Notes: generated from the letters alone by a model not told the origin. DNA of 64,000 nucleotides from Bactericera cockerelli (GCA_024516035.1 CM044957.1:15324564-15388563); one strand, 5' to 3'; shown: positions 47,454-60,553, counted from the first letter of the stretch. Made by a program: numbers and translations.

Positions 47454-50009
47454 ATCAAAATTGCACAGAATAACCGTGTTCGATTTTAAGTCAATTTTTT
47501 GTTGTAAAGTAGACAAGAGTAGTTTGATTTTTTGTTTGAGAAATCTAATGAGCTCATTTTATATCAACAAAAAATACCTACTATTTCAGTATCATCACTT
47601 CTAGATGAGCCGGAAATCGAGGCATTAGTGTAGAAGGTAGAAGCTTGATTTAATAATAAAAAAATAATGGAATGAAAACTGATGAATAGTTGATTAGGAA
47701 CTTTGTCATAGCTACCTAATAGAATTGTGACATTTTAGACAACACACAGATTGTACTCGTATACTTCTTGTGTTAATTTGAGATTTATTGTTCCATTCAT
47801 GTCTCGATTCAAACGGGTTGGTGTCTGCCTGATGTTGCCTCGAAAACTTTTCTTTGGTTCTGTCTGAAACGCCAGATGATATCTTGAGCTTCTGTGCAAG
47901 AAAACTCTTTTTAAAATTTATTGCCCTTGCATTTGACACAACCAACTTACCTGACAAATAAAATTTATAACTATTGCATTTTCGAAGTACCTTGATGTCT
48001 AAAAAAGGAGTTTTTTTATGGTGAATCCAGATGTTAATAGAAAATAAATTATGACCAAATCAATTTAATCATACGTGACTAAATGAGTACGTTTTCCAAT
48101 TTTCATAAGTAGGTTCCTATGCATATTATTATGTACCAGAATTGCACATAATTATCCACAATGTTACAAATGTGCTCTTAGGCTATAGGCAATTTGACAT
48201 CTCTTTGTGTGTTACGACATTTTGTAAGAACACTGCGGTACTCAAGTCTAGATTTTGCGTACTAAGCAGGGAAATATAAGGACTGACTCGAATCTGAAAG
48301 TTCGTGTGGAAATTTCATGCTTTGAAATCTGTGGCGTGTGTACGAAGCCTGTCTGCTTTATTGTTTCGGATGTTTGTTTGTTCAACAATGTTGATAAGTA
48401 AGTAAATATTTGCCGTGGTTTTGAGTTACCTATGTTTGTTATGCAAATGAGGCTGAGGCCACCTTGAATTTCCGTTCGGAGTCTTCTTCTTCGTCTAGGA
48501 TTTCTTTAGAAGTGGTTTTATGTTTCTTTCAAGATGAGTTTTCTAGTGTTCTGTCCTTGTTTCTAATCTCCTTCTCTATTTCTTCGTTGGTGTGCATATC
48601 TGAAGATAGTGTGGTCTTCTATTAGGCATGTAGGATATTTATGTTAATATTATTCTTGTTGGAGGTATTGGACTGCAGTTGGATTAGTTATGTATTATGT
48701 ATACAGTCTGTCTTTGTTTTTACTTTCACTTGTCGCCGTTATTTAAATCCATGGTATCCTTGATTCTAGACAGCATGGCCAATTTCGAAGTCTTCTCGGT
48801 TCAAAACTAAGTTTTTTTAATGGATTAAGAAGTCTTGCGACTTCTACTTACCAGCTTTACAAAACTAAGTTATTCTTATGTTTTATGACTTTATCTATCA
48901 TTTGTGTCATACATAATATGAGACGTTGCAATTTATTCCTTTATTTAGGTCTGACCAAATCTTGGGATACCATCCAAAAATGTATGAAATAGTATACTTT
49001 TAAAATGCAGCCAAAAACTTTCCGAGCTGAGGAGCTGCGGGGGCAATATTTTCTCAAGTGTCATATTTCTTCCTGCGCTCATAAACAAGAGGTCCGACGT
49101 CTCGAAGTTAAGAAATGAAAGGCAACCCGCAGAGTGAATTGAAAAACTTGGAGAAAAAATCGACGTAAAACCAGCAGGTTGTCTCTCCTCCAATTTTTAT
49201 AATGGCTTTCTTTACTGCTGTCTACTGTGTTTTCTTCTTTTCTCCAGAGAAAGTTTTCTCAACGTTTTGACTCGGGAAAGTAGGTTTGAAATATCAACTG
49301 TCACAAGCACCTGTCTTCACTTGACTTGTCGGTAGTTGTGTGCTTGATTGAAAGCTTCTCCTCATCTTGAGTTTCTTCAGAAGATCTGATGTTACATCGG
49401 TGGAAACGAGTTAACTGGGTGAAATTTCACTCAAATTAGCATGTTTTACTACATTCGCTTTGTTTAGTTTTTATTATGAATCCTCAAGTTTCTACTCTAC
49501 AGACTGTTAATTCTGGGTTAAAGTCCCGTTGAGGTCGGAATTTTGAAATCCTTTGTTTGGAGGGTATGAACTAACAGACCTACTGATTTTTATGTAGGCC
49601 GTTTATAACAAAGGTACTTAAAAAAATATTTTAAGACATACTTAAAATAATTATTTAAAAAAAAGACAGTGAAAAAAAAACCATAATTTTCGGCCCTTTT
49701 TTTCAAAAATCATAAAATTTTACACTAAGAAAATACAAAGACAAGCGATATCTGAGTCGATAGTATTCCTTTGTGCCTGCATCAGCAAGAATTCTCCGTG
49801 TAATTTTTTTTTCACTGTCGAATAATTGGCACCTATACTACATGTACCGTAGTTGAATTTTAAATGTGACACAATATCGACCGAATAAAGCTAGTTTTTC
49901 AAATTATTTTGTTACTAGTTGGTGAATAATTAATTTACCAACTTCGTATTCTTGTTTGTCCGTGGTTTCCTGTCTCACCAGTGCTTACCATTGCGTTTTA
50001 TATTTCCAG

Positions 50010-50189
50010 GGTGAACCAGGCGAGCCGGGTCCCCCAGGCCCCCCCGGCCCTCAAGGCCCTGACGGACTACCAGGACACGACGGCAGGCCGGGGCCCCCCG
50101 GGCTAGGAGGTTTGCCAGGGGCCGCGGGAGAGAAGGGGGCGCCGGGCACCCCAGGGGCCGTTGGGCTTAGGGGTGAGGCCGGAGCCAAG
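50010..50189 (+). CDS. Collagen exon e: long Gly-X-Y exon (60 residues)
   Basis: The acceptor is TATTTCCAG and the donor GTGAGT. The 180 bp encode 20 uninterrupted Gly-X-Y triplets, from [12 protein letters not shown] to GEAGAK, in phase 0-0. Proline in the X and Y positions is frequent, which favours a stable helix. The exon is strikingly GC-rich against its AT-rich introns, as is usual for collagen codons. In the default transcript exon d would be spliced to it. Confidence 0.95.
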
Positions 50190-50376
50190 GTGAGTGGAGC
50201 TGAGGGTTTAGGGACACCAGGAGGGGCAGTGGCCGTCCCTCTAGTGCTCAAGAACAGTAACACAGTGGATTGTTTCTTTTATTTTAGGTGTACTGTGGTA
50301 TCAGGCCCGCTCCGTGAGCATGCCTCCTGTTGAAGTTAAAAAAAAGTTTCTTCAAAGTTTTATTTTTCCTACATTA

Positions 50377-50507
50377 AGGGCGGAATTAATAGACAACATC
50401 AATAACTTAAGTCGTTGGTAAGTGTCGGTTCTCCCTATCTTACACAATACGCATTCCGTGACTTAACGCCACAGAGGCATTACAAAAACGTCTATTAATT
50501 CCGCCTT
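50377..50507 (-). mobile_element. MITE family C copy
   Basis: Terminal inverted repeats AAGGGCGGAATTAATAGAC and GTCTATTAATTCCGCCTT bound 131 bp. The flanking TTAA and TTAA bases suit TA-target insertion. It is 188 bp after collagen exon e. Confidence 0.88.
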
Positions 50508-50671
50508 AAAAAAACTACGAGAGACATTTTGAGCTATAGGTACCTATGTATATGCTATTAAATGATCTCAAAATAGTCAAAGATATCAGGTCATAGAGAT
50601 ACTTTACAATCCTTAGATTTCCGGATTATTTTCATACCATTGACAATTAATTATTCTGACCTTTCCCGCAG

Positions 50672-50777
50672 GGTGACAAAGGAGACAAGGGAGACCGAGG
50701 TCTGACCACAACGCTCAAGGGGGATCAGTTCCCCACAGGGATCATAGAGGGGCCCCCTGGACCCCCCGGTCCTCCAG
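50672..50777 (+). CDS. Collagen exon f: Gly-X-Y with a 14-residue interruption
   Basis: The acceptor is TTTCCCGCAG and the donor GTAATT. The 106 bp start with GDKGDKGDR, then a non-helical stretch [16 protein letters not shown], then GPPGPPGPP and the first base of a Gly codon. It runs from phase 0 to phase 1, the first phase change in the gene. The acidic and hydrophobic interruption is a likely hinge. Confidence 0.92.
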
Positions 50778-51445
50778 GTAATTACTTGAGAGTAAGAGAA
50801 GATAGCTTCGTTTAATCATTTTAAGGGTATGACAAAAACCAGCTAGTATGTATTAAAAACAATGAGAGTGTCTACTATTAATAAAATTATTGGTGAGGAT
50901 TGATACTGATAAATTACCTAGTTACGTGTTCCTAATAGGTTTGTATCACATAGCTCTCAATCGTCACTTCTTTTTCTTCTTTATTTAATTGAACATACAA
51001 ATCTCCCATTCATACATACATATCTCACTCTTGTATCACCTTTCACCAAAAAAGTGTGTTTGAGAATTTAGCAATCAGAGCCAGTGTGATCGGCGAAGAA
51101 TACGTACCTGCCACCGGCTTATTTTAAACATATGCCAGACCCTGTATTCATCCAACAAATCCATTTTCCACGACGTCGATGATATGATATCAATAAAATA
51201 GAACAATTTTACTATCAAAAACTATTATTTAACAAAGCTGTCCGCATTTGTAGTCAAAGCATTTCAATTGAATTACAAATTGTCCATTAATTCTGTGAGA
51301 AACTAATTAATTAACCATTTAACCAATGACTCTCATCAGTTCACTTTGAACATGAACAAAATGCTTTATGAGGGCTAATCAAGTACTGAATTCTCGAGCA
51401 CTTTTCCTAGTAGATACCGGTTCTAGTTGTACACTTTTTTCTAAG

Positions 51446-51535
51446 GACTACAGGGACTCCATGGAGCGAAAGGGGACCCAGGGCAAATCGGGCCCCCAGG
51501 AGCCGCGGGAGAGAAAGGGCCCCGAGGCAAACGTG
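51446..51535 (+). CDS. Collagen exon g: Gly-X-Y with R-G-K-R site; 3' end uncertain
   Basis: The acceptor is TTTTTTCTAAG. Entered in phase 1 it completes a Gly codon and reads LQGLHGAKGDP, later GEKGPRGKRG. Two donors are possible. GTAAAA at 51536 gives 90 bp and ends in phase 1, which joins perfectly to the phase 1 exon at 57135 (GKR-GLPG). GTAAGA at 51544 is a stronger donor but ends in phase 0 after a second KR, so it would require another exon (phase 0 to 1) that I could not find. R-G-K-R fits the furin-type R-X-K/R-R consensus; cleavage here is inference. Confidence 0.85.
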
Positions 51536-51658
51536 GTAAAAGGGTAAGATGGTAATGCGAATGGGTATGATGAATGAGGACTGGGTCTAATTTGTAAAGC
51601 ACAACTCCAGAGTTCCAACTCAGCAAATCTGCAGGGAAAGATGACCATGTAAGAGTTT

Positions 51659-51792
51659 TAGGGCGGAATTAATAGACGTCATCAATAACTTAAGTCGTTG
51701 GTAAGTGTCGGTTTTCCCTATCTTACACAGTACGCAATCCGTGACTTAGCGCCAGAGAGGTATTACAAAAACGTCTATTAATTCCGCCCTAA
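51659..51792 (-). mobile_element. MITE family C copy (most intact)
   Basis: TAGGGCGGAATTAATAGAC at the left and GTCTATTAATTCCGCCCTA at the right are perfect inverse repeats. It is in the same orientation as the 50377 copy and lies 124 bp or less after exon g. Confidence 0.9.
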
Positions 51793-54144
51793 AACACCTT
51801 TAAACATCGCAAGTACTTCCATATACTGAAGAAGCGAGCGAGCATTCATGATCAAGCTCAAAGTAAGAGAATTTTCTTACCCGAGTTTCCAAATGCTATT
51901 TAGCTTACTTTGCCTTATTGTAATGAAGTAAGCAATATGGCCTTTTTCCTTGTTAATTAGCAGAAGAAGTGCGGAATGCTTTATAAATTACCCCCAGCAA
52001 GATTTATTCCAAAATCGGCCTCTCCCACTTTGCATCTCCAGGATATTCCAAATTGAACTTAAACTTTAATTTGAATAAAGTCAAATTAAAGTTTAACTTT
52101 AATGTGAAAATTTTGGAAATCTACAAGTGCACAGCGAGAGATGAAGCTTTCTGGAATATACACATCCTGCTGATGGATGAGTTTGTGATGACTTGATGAG
52201 TGATGATGATTGCATGTTATCCTGAGAATAGCGTTATGTGATGAACCGTCGCCATGATGAAACAAGGCATTTTCCACGAGAATGAGAATGAGGTTGAATA
52301 AAGAAAATATAATATTTTTTAATATCTGAAATGAAATGACTGAAAAATACCTGTCTACATGTGAATTGTATTTTCCCACTTAATTCCATTTTGACTTTTA
52401 CAAATTTCTATCATTTTTAAATTTCGACTATAGCCACTATAGGTTGTCTTTTTCTTGTATACTTATAAATATGTGTACACGATCTCAATACATAATAATA
52501 CATTCACAGAGACAAATTGCCTGTTACAAATCATTGTAATATTTGTTATGTTCTAGTCATGTTTTACGACATCACATTCAAGTGCATATAATTTGTTATG
52601 CTGATATCTACCATGTGTTATATGTTTGTTATCATATGGGCGAGGACATGTTTATATGGATGATTTATTGTATTCAACATTCTGCATTGACACATAAAAA
52701 ACACAATTTACTTTCCTTCTTTTTTTTTCAGTTCAAATTGCATTTTTATTCCTCTTTGTCTTCTTACGTTATCATGTTTAGAAAAGTGGAGTAGATAAAC
52801 ACCACTTAATATTGCTCACTTGATTTTTACGACTTTTTGTATAAGGTTTACAGGGTGGTTCATCAGATGTGAAGAAATCTTTGAAGAATGTTTTTTTTTT
52901 CAAGCTATGCTGCATGTTTATTCATATCGATCGAATTTCTTTGACATCGAAGTTATCACTTCCTGACATATTCCCGATAACGTAAATCAATAAAAGACTC
53001 ATTTTCAAAATTTGCATTTCATATTTTTTTTCAAGTTTCATTTCCATGGTTTACACCCTATACATACAATAAATGAAGAAAAATATTGTTATAAAACACG
53101 ACTTTTACGCCAAAAATGTGATATTAAACTGCACGACAAGTGAATGACCATTTAAAAATATTATGAAGAAAGTTGTAATGAAAATTTTAAGTACTTAAAC
53201 AAGGCCAAACCAATGATTGCGTTGTATTTTATACTTTCTTACATATTATGTAAGTACCTATTTCCACATATACGATAAGAAGAAAAACAATATCTAAGTA
53301 GTATACATTATATCTATTCCTAATTATATAAATGTATTCGACCTTCATAACTATTACCATTATTATAATGAAGGTATGTTTTTTTTTCTTCCAGAATTAA
53401 ACAAAACACTTGTGTGCATGCTCTTTAATTCAAATTGACTCTACACATTGTAGTTTCTATGATGGCTATGTTCCACAATTTTCCCATTGACATGATAATT
53501 ATGTCTTGTGCATTTGAAATCTTAAGTATATAGACCTAGCATCATCTATTTGAATTTTCTACATTTGTCAGCATAAATATACTTACGTTTTCCTTATTTC
53601 CTACTCCATCTATTTCCTGATTCCTCAATTTGATTGATTATTTATCATTAGTTCCTGTCCTTAATCCTTTCTATAGTTCACTCTTCTCTTATGCACTTGA
53701 ATCCTTGGCATTTGTCATGTATCAATATTATGCATTTTATGCATCAACAATTATTTTCAGTCTATCTATTGTTGTAGTGCTCATTCTCACTGCTCAACTT
53801 CTGGAATAGGTGGAATGACTCATCAGTGAGGATTTCTATACTCTCATGAGGTTTTTTTTTTATTTTTATTTTTATTTTTTTTTTTAAGAGAGTTCTCTAA
53901 CACGAGTCCTTGCCCCGAGAGGTTTTTTTTTAATTCTAGTGAGAAAACAAATTATGTAAAATTCTCTTTTCCACACGGTGAAAGATGTCAGTGTCTATTT
54001 AATTGATTTTGTGATGAGACAGAGAAGAAATCCCTTGGTGCTTCACTCTGTTTTCTCATAGAGGCAAATAATCAACATGGGACCATGGAACCTTGGTTGA
54101 CATACGAGAAAATATCTTGAATGCTTTCCATGATCCACAAGACA

Positions 54145-54362
54145 ACATGTCTTTCATGAGTCACCCACTGAGAGGAGGGTATTGAGCTAGATTCCTCCAG
54201 AATTCCACGTCTCTCATGAGAGTCATGACCCACTAGACACGTCTTGACTCACCCACTGAGAGGGAGGTATTGAGCTAGCTTCCTCCAGAAGTCCACCTCT
54301 CTCATGACCCACTAGACATCACCTCCGTCATGACTCACCCACTGAGAGCAATTGAGCTAGTC
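54145..54362. repeat. Minisatellite of about 70-100-bp units
   Basis: GACTCACCCACTGAGAG, ATTGAGCTAG, CTTCCTCCAGAA and CTCTCATGACCCACTAGACA recur two to three times with deletions. Confidence 0.8.
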
Positions 54363-57061
54363 TCGTGAAGCCTCATCAATTTGAAAGCAATAATAATTGA
54401 GAGACTCACATGATGTGTCAAGATAGTATCTCTGACTTGATTAATCAATAGGATGGCTGATAACTCACAAGTACGGATCATTGCAGTGGTCTCCAAGTGC
54501 GTCCACTATCAAACGTTTTGGTATTCATCTCTTGTAATCCAAGAAGGATCTCCGGAGCTTTCGAGATTTTGGATTATGTGAATGCGAAACTGTTCATTTT
54601 CGAAAAGTATAAAGTATAAACAAGGTGATTTTCATTCTAAATTCTAAGATTAGCAAGGTGACAAGGAAATTACTGTTTCTGACAAGGTAGGTATTGTTCA
54701 GGCCAGCGTTGTCTTTTCTTGCGTTCCCCATATCTTTTCTCTTCTCATTCTTCTTCTTTCACTTTGTCTTTTCCCAAACATACTGAGGGTTGGCATTAGT
54801 CAAACTCTTCCTGATGGATGAGGATGTTTAGTTCTGGCACTCCTATACTTCCACATTTAATGGCTGGATGCCCTCCCAACACTAACTAACCCTGTTAAGC
54901 GCATCAATTCTTTCTGGTATTGTCTTTTGGCTTGGCAAGGCTGGTACCGTATCTGTTTAACGTGTTCCGATGATACCCTTCTTATCAGTTATACTAAAAT
55001 CTTGTTTAGGAACGTCTGACATAACGCCATGAAGGCGGGGGAGAAGGAGGAGGAGGGGCATCTCAAGTATTCGTGTCCAATTTCATTCAATTGACATAAA
55101 ATACTCTCTCAGTGGGACTGCAGTATAAATTCCATGTGGTACAATGTACTTAACTGATCAAGTCGGGATATTAGCCAGGAACGGCAGGAACCAATTAAAT
55201 TCCCAACGAAATAACTCGGTTAACCGTAGATCAAAATACAGGGTACCTAAAACATGATGATAAAAAACAGGGTATTTAATAATACGATATTTAGGATCAT
55301 ACAGGCTTTTTCTTTCTTCATTTGAAATATAGGTAAATGTTCTCTTTACAATATGTGCCAGACTGCCAACAGTGCCATCCATGATAAATCATGTTGAATA
55401 TTGATGTATCCATAATACAGCTCGCACAAATTGTGATGGTTTGTTAAATGTATGAGTTTGACTATCTCCATGGATTTTTAAAAAATTCAGCACCCTTTGT
55501 TAGAGTACAAGTGGATGGTAACATTTTTTCGCAAAAAATCCCTTCGCACTAAAAGGGACAAACAGTAAAAAGGAACACTCAGACAACAAAAGAGACTTCA
55601 AAAAATATTTTCTGTTTCCTTTTCAGACGTCAAATTTTCCGAATGGAAGTAAAACTCAGCTGGGAAAAATAAAAATAACAAGAGAATATACAATGTACGC
55701 TCCACTTTGGAACGTATTATAGTAATTTTCTTGAATTTTTTTAGGAATCTTTTATTAAAGAAAAAGAGAGAAAAACAAGCAATGGAAAAACAGATGTGAT
55801 ACTATTTTCGCCGGAAGTCTAATGCCTTTTCCTTCCCCCACCATGTCCTTTATCGCATTATTACATGCTTTCTTTTTCATTAAAAGTCAAATATATTTTT
55901 CATCAGTTCCGTTCTTTTTGCAAGAAGATTATTGAAAAATTTAAGAAGGCCAATTTTCTCAGTTCAAAATTAGTTTGACCTTTGAACTGAGTTCCGTTGT
56001 AAGATGTGCCAAAAATGTACCCAAATATTTGCTTGGTATTATTTGATTATATATTTTCAGTTACCAATCTATGTTCAACGTTTCTTGGAGTGGAGTTGTT
56101 GGGTATAAGTTCAGTATCTCCTCTTGTTCTAGAGCCTTTCACCAAGTCCAGCATAGTCTATCTGTTTCTTTCATCTTCTGAATCCACATCTCCATTACTT
56201 CTCAAAGTCGTAATTGCCAACTGTATATCTCAAGCATGGTTTCCAATAATCTCCACCAGCCAAGATGTTTCTAGTTTGTAAAAGTTGAGACTAATTTCAA
56301 AAATAGTCTGTGGAACTGTAGTCTCCTGAAGAGTATTACTTGCCCTCTCGCACATGACAATACACACTTGAATTATAAACTCTTCAAAAAAATTCTCAAA
56401 GCATTTACCTGCCACTTTTATTTCATTCGTTGAAATGTTAGCCTCTCAGACTGTTGAAATGTTGGCCTCTCAGACTGTTCTGAGTTCTCTCGAGAAAACA
56501 AAAGAAAGCAGGAATACTTCAGGAAATATGTTTGCTAGGATTCTTGTAAATGTTCCTCGGGTATTTTTCAATTCTGGGTGAGGATCACTCAAGTTCAAAG
56601 AATCTCTAGCTTTAAGCTTTGTTCTGGTTGTTGTTACAGCTGGCAGGGTGTAATGGTTTCCTGCCAAATTCAGTTATAAAGTTGACTCGTCCTGAACCAC
56701 ATAATTATGCATTCCAATGTCCGATCAAACGTCGCGTCGCGTCGTGAGAACTTGGGCTTTTTCTCTACAAGCCATTTAATCATATGGAAAAACTACAAGA
56801 TAGCCTTGCTTGTTACGATTTGCTAGTCCGTTCTATGTTTATAGTAATCTAGTGAGACACTGGTCTACTCCTGTTAAACATCCCCCAGCCAGAGGTTTCC
56901 AAACATACATTATGTATGTACGTTGTAATATTGCGATACAAGTCTTTAAGGCATAACTGCCGTTTCTTCTTATTTATTTTTCGCATTTTCTATTTCTCTC
57001 CTTAATCTCATCTCCTGTAACATCCCCACAAAATAATAAAAACAGAGAAATTAACGAGTAA

Positions 57062-57343
<282 letters not shown>

Positions 57344-58230
57344 TAATAATATGAAATCTAGTAATAACATAGCATTAAGCCTTCATTTTTTTGTAATAAA
57401 TGTAGGGGCCTATTTAATTGATGGCACCAAAAGTGAGCCTGATTTTTTATTATACATTTTTAATCTATTACATTTTGCATTCAAATCAAGAATCTGAGAA
57501 GGGTCACAGTTTACAAATCCACTAGGCTAGGTTATACCTATACCATACCATTTGTTAACATGACAATTATTATCTCAATTTCTCATCTCTCTTTCTCTCC
57601 CTCCCAGATTATTATCTATGTACACATTTTATTGACCACGCGTGGCTAGCCTTTCAATTCTCTCTAGTTTTCTCTCCTCTCCCTCCCTTCTACCTTCTCT
57701 ATTTCCTGTCTAAAATAAATATTGTCTCTTCTCTTCCCTCCGCGCATACTTTTCACTCCTGCCGCATCCCCTCCCTCCTCTACGATACATCTCCCATCTC
57801 CCAGCTTGTCCTTTTCCTTTCTTTATTTATCTTTACTTTGGAAATCTCCAGGACCTTTTCTTTATTTGATTAGTTTTACTAATTTATTGTTGGGATGAAA
57901 ATAACTTATTCAGGATTTGGAAGATTTGAAAGATAAAACCGGAGAAAAAAATGTTTTAAAAGGATATTTATTTTGTTACTTTTCAAATAGAAGCCGTACA
58001 CTGAGATTTTCTCTGCTACTAAGTACCTGCAATAGATGTTTGTACCCATCTTCTTTAGGGAATTGTTTGTTTTTTCCCCTCGTTGCGTGGGTAGGTTGGT
58101 ACCTACAACCTACATATTTCATAAACATGAAAGGTATAGAAGTACACAGGTATTACTCTTAAAAAATAAGGGTATTCCTGCATACTACAATTACTACATA
58201 GAACTTTCCAAAAGTCTTGTACATGTAGAG

Positions 58231-58360
58231 CAAAATGAATAGACGTTTACGTAATACCTTTGTGGCGCTAAGTCTTGGATTGCATACTGTGTTAGATGAG
58301 GAACATCGATGCTAAGCAATGACTTAAGTTATTGATTTTGTCTATTAATTTCGCCCCTAT
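58231..58360 (+). mobile_element. MITE family C copy, left end eroded
   Basis: It keeps AATAGACGTTT, TGTGGCGCTAAGTC, GCTAAGCAATGACTTAAG and TGTCTATTAATTTCGCCCC. The first bases of the left repeat are lost. Confidence 0.75.
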
Positions 58361-58499
58361 TTTTATAGAAGATTTAAATAAAAAAAATCAACGTCAGTCT
58401 GATCACTACAGTTAATCTACGTCGAGCAGCGAGAGGGCATGGTTTGCTGCTAGTCTTAGGTTCGAATCCCCGTGGTCACACTAATACCTACGAGTATAG

Positions 58500-58650
58500 G
58501 TATGTTGATACTCCGCTTCCACTCAGGCTAGGTTAAGTCAATGCGAGTTACTGGTTAGTTTTTCCAATGAACGGATTTTAAAAAACACCTGATTGGGATA
58601 GGATTTAAAGTCGAAGTTGAAAATTAAAAAAAAAAAAAAAAAAAAAAAAT
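58500..58650 (+). repeat. SINE fragment with the same body and poly(A)
   Basis: TCCACTCAGGCTAGGTTAAG, GAGTTACTGG and an A-tract at 58626-58650 match the 5S-SINE body loosely. A tRNA-like B box GGTTCGAATCC lies at 58460, so this copy may carry a tRNA-type head in place of the 5S head. Confidence 0.5.
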
Positions 58651-59074
58651 AGAAGTTAAACTCAAATAATCATCCCTTAACCAGTCTAAGCTACATCTAG
58701 TCAAATAGATGTACAATTGTACATACTTATCTCCAAATCAGATGTAGATTGCTGAATCTGACGATCCAAAAACTCGTGCAATGAAAACAATGAACCTTCA
58801 TTTGATTTGAAATAATAAACTCGACATTTAATAATAATTAGAAAACGAATCTGTTGTTGCGGGAAAAAAATGAAATGGATGAAGGACAAAAGTCCCGGGG
58901 CTATTGGGAAAATTATTCTGCTACATTGAAAACAAGATTGGTGGGCAGGGCCTAGTTTAGGCATATCCACGATACGAAGGGAACTTTATGAAAATATCGC
59001 GTTTTCTATAAATAGACACGAAGTCTGTAAAAAAAAAAAAAAAAAATGGGATATCAAAACTATTTGAGAAGCCA

Positions 59075-59395
59075 GCTGATACTCCGGTGCCACTCAGGCT
59101 GGGTTAAGTGATTGCGAGTAGCCTGTCAGTTCTTCTAGTGAAAGCCGTGAACCGGTTGGGATAGGACCACACATTGAATACACCTTCTATCTTTGAAGTT
59201 AAGCAACGTTCAGTGAGGCTAGGACTTGGATAGGTGACCATTTGAATTCAAAACTTCGTGATGCTGGCTGTTCGTGGCCCTACTTAGGCTGGGTGAGGTT
59301 CATTTGAGTAGCTGGTTTGTAAGTTTCTAGCGAATGGAGGTTGAAACCCCCGTCGTGATGTGGTTGAAAGCGATGTTCGACCCAAAAATAAAATC
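59075..59395 (+). repeat. Two adjoining 5S-SINE family copies
   Basis: A body fragment (CACTCAGGCTGGGTTAAGTG) at 59090-59165 is followed by a longer copy. The latter has TTGAATACACC, GAAGTTAAGCAACG, GGATAGGTGACC, GGCTGGGTGAGG and GTTGAAAGCGATG. There is no poly(A) tail. Confidence 0.7.
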
Positions 59396-59433
59396 TTTGG
59401 GGGCTATTAAGACAAATGAAAAAAATACAATAT

Positions 59434-59717
59434 TAAGGGCAGAATTAATAGACGTTTTTGTAATACCTCTGTGGCGCTAAGTCACGGATTGCGTACTGTG
59501 TAAAATAGGGAAAACCGACGCTTAGCATTTTTTTATTTAAGATGAGTGTTTCATGGCCGTTTTTATTTCGTAGCCATGAAACAGGAGCTACTGTAGACGC
59601 TTGTGTTCTGTGTTGTAACCTGCCCATCCCGTAGTATGCCTCCCCTCTGATGGGCGAGAAATTATTTCTATAACTCATTGACTTGAGTTATAGAATTTGT
59701 CTATGAATTTCGCCCTA
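59434..59717 (+). mobile_element. MITE family C copy with nested SINE
   Basis: The left part (AAGGGCAGAATTAATAGAC to ACCGACGCTTAGCA) and right part (ATTGACTTGAGTTATAG to GAATTTCGCCCTA) are separated by a SINE A fragment at about 59528-59680. Removing it restores the usual length of about 130 bp. Confidence 0.82.
59528..59680 (-). repeat. SINE family A fragment inside MITE C
   Basis: GATGAGTGTTTCATGG, GCTACTGTAGACGCTTGTG and CCCTCTGATGGGCGAGAA are the inverse of the 41037 SINE 3' half. The T-run at its left edge is the inverted poly(A) tail. Confidence 0.8.
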
Positions 59718-60238
59718 CATGCTCGGTATTTCCCTCCATAAAGCCAAGCCTGGCTGAATCCAAAGCACACACCCCAGGGATATTATTAAATTTATATTAT
59801 AAAAATCCCTCATTTCCCTCTGTCCTTCCCTCTCTATCTCTCTCTCCCTCTCTCTCTATTTCTGTATTTTTTATCTTGTTACTTCCACCATTAACGATTC
59901 TCATGATTAATATATTTTTTATTCTAATTCATTCCTTTCTTCGGCGGACTAATAAATTACGGCCCAATTACTTACAATCTCCCAGCATTATCATGATTTG
60001 GTCGTTTTTCAGTTCAGAAATGTGACGGAGAGAACAGACTCGGGGAGGCTTGAAGATTAGGGCGAATGAAATTTGGGCTTTCTTTTAGAATTCTGAATTT
60101 TCATCAATTTGTATTGTTTACTTTGTGGACCTCCTCGACAGGCCATTTTGCGAAGTTTTACGGATGAGTGAAATTTGATTTTAAAATAATATAAAATATA
60201 GGTACTGAAATTGAAGAAATAACAATCGCTGGACAGAA

Positions 60239-60385
60239 ACCTTAGTAGCTTGATTGATAAGGCGACGGACTTGTAACTTGGAGGTCGGTGGTTCGAGTCC
60301 CGGTGCCAGCGTAGAATTATTAAAGCGAGTTTGAGTAGTTGTGATATCACGAGGGTGATTGAAACAAATATGATAACACTGGATA
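60239..60385 (+). repeat. tRNA-derived SINE family B
   Basis: TAGCTTGATTGATAAGGCG, GGACTTGTAACTTGGAGG, B box GGTTCGAGTCC and body GTTGTGATATCACGAGGGTG. It sits about 120 bp upstream of collagen exon i. Confidence 0.82.
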
Positions 60386-60508
60386 GGAACTGCACAATCT
60401 GAGAACAGTGACTTATTTCGGGTTTCGGATTCAAAATTGGTATTGAAATTTGAAGATTTGACTATCTTGTAAATTAATATTAATCTAATTATAATATATT
60501 CTTCACAG

Positions 60509-60553
60509 GGCTATCCAGGACTGAAAGGAGAAAAAGGAGACAAAGGCGAATCC
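60509..60553 (+). CDS. Collagen exon i (15 residues, 45 bp)
   Basis: The acceptor is TTCTTCACAG and the donor GTAAGT. The 45 bp encode GYPGLKGEKGDKGES, five perfect triplets, phase 0-0. The charged KGEKGDKGE stretch is typical of collagen helices. A tRNA-derived SINE (60239-60385) lies just upstream in the intron. Confidence 0.93.

Larger units (their letters stand above)
40693..50009 (+). other. Collagen intron of 9.3 kb (or two introns if exon 46101 is used)
   Basis: Holds a SINE A, a 5S-SINE, a hairpin, the LINE remnant and the candidate terminal exon. The stretches 42000-43850, 44800-46080 and 47460-50000 show nothing further that I recognise. Confidence 0.7.

Noticed and set aside
50051..50263. 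Antisense Pro-rich frame opposite collagen exon e
   Set aside because: GGN-CCN codons of collagen give open Pro-rich frames on the other strand; it is a shadow.
52735..52797. Possible exon after a strong T-rich acceptor, continuing from 51543 in phase 0 for 20 codons to TAG
   Set aside because: No donor, no collagen-like or conserved residues; the long T-run makes a chance acceptor likely.
54655..54688. Possible 33-bp exon (QGDKEITVSDK) with GTAGGT donor
   Set aside because: Its phase 0-0 does not solve the frame between exons g and h, and the acceptor lacks a pyrimidine tract.
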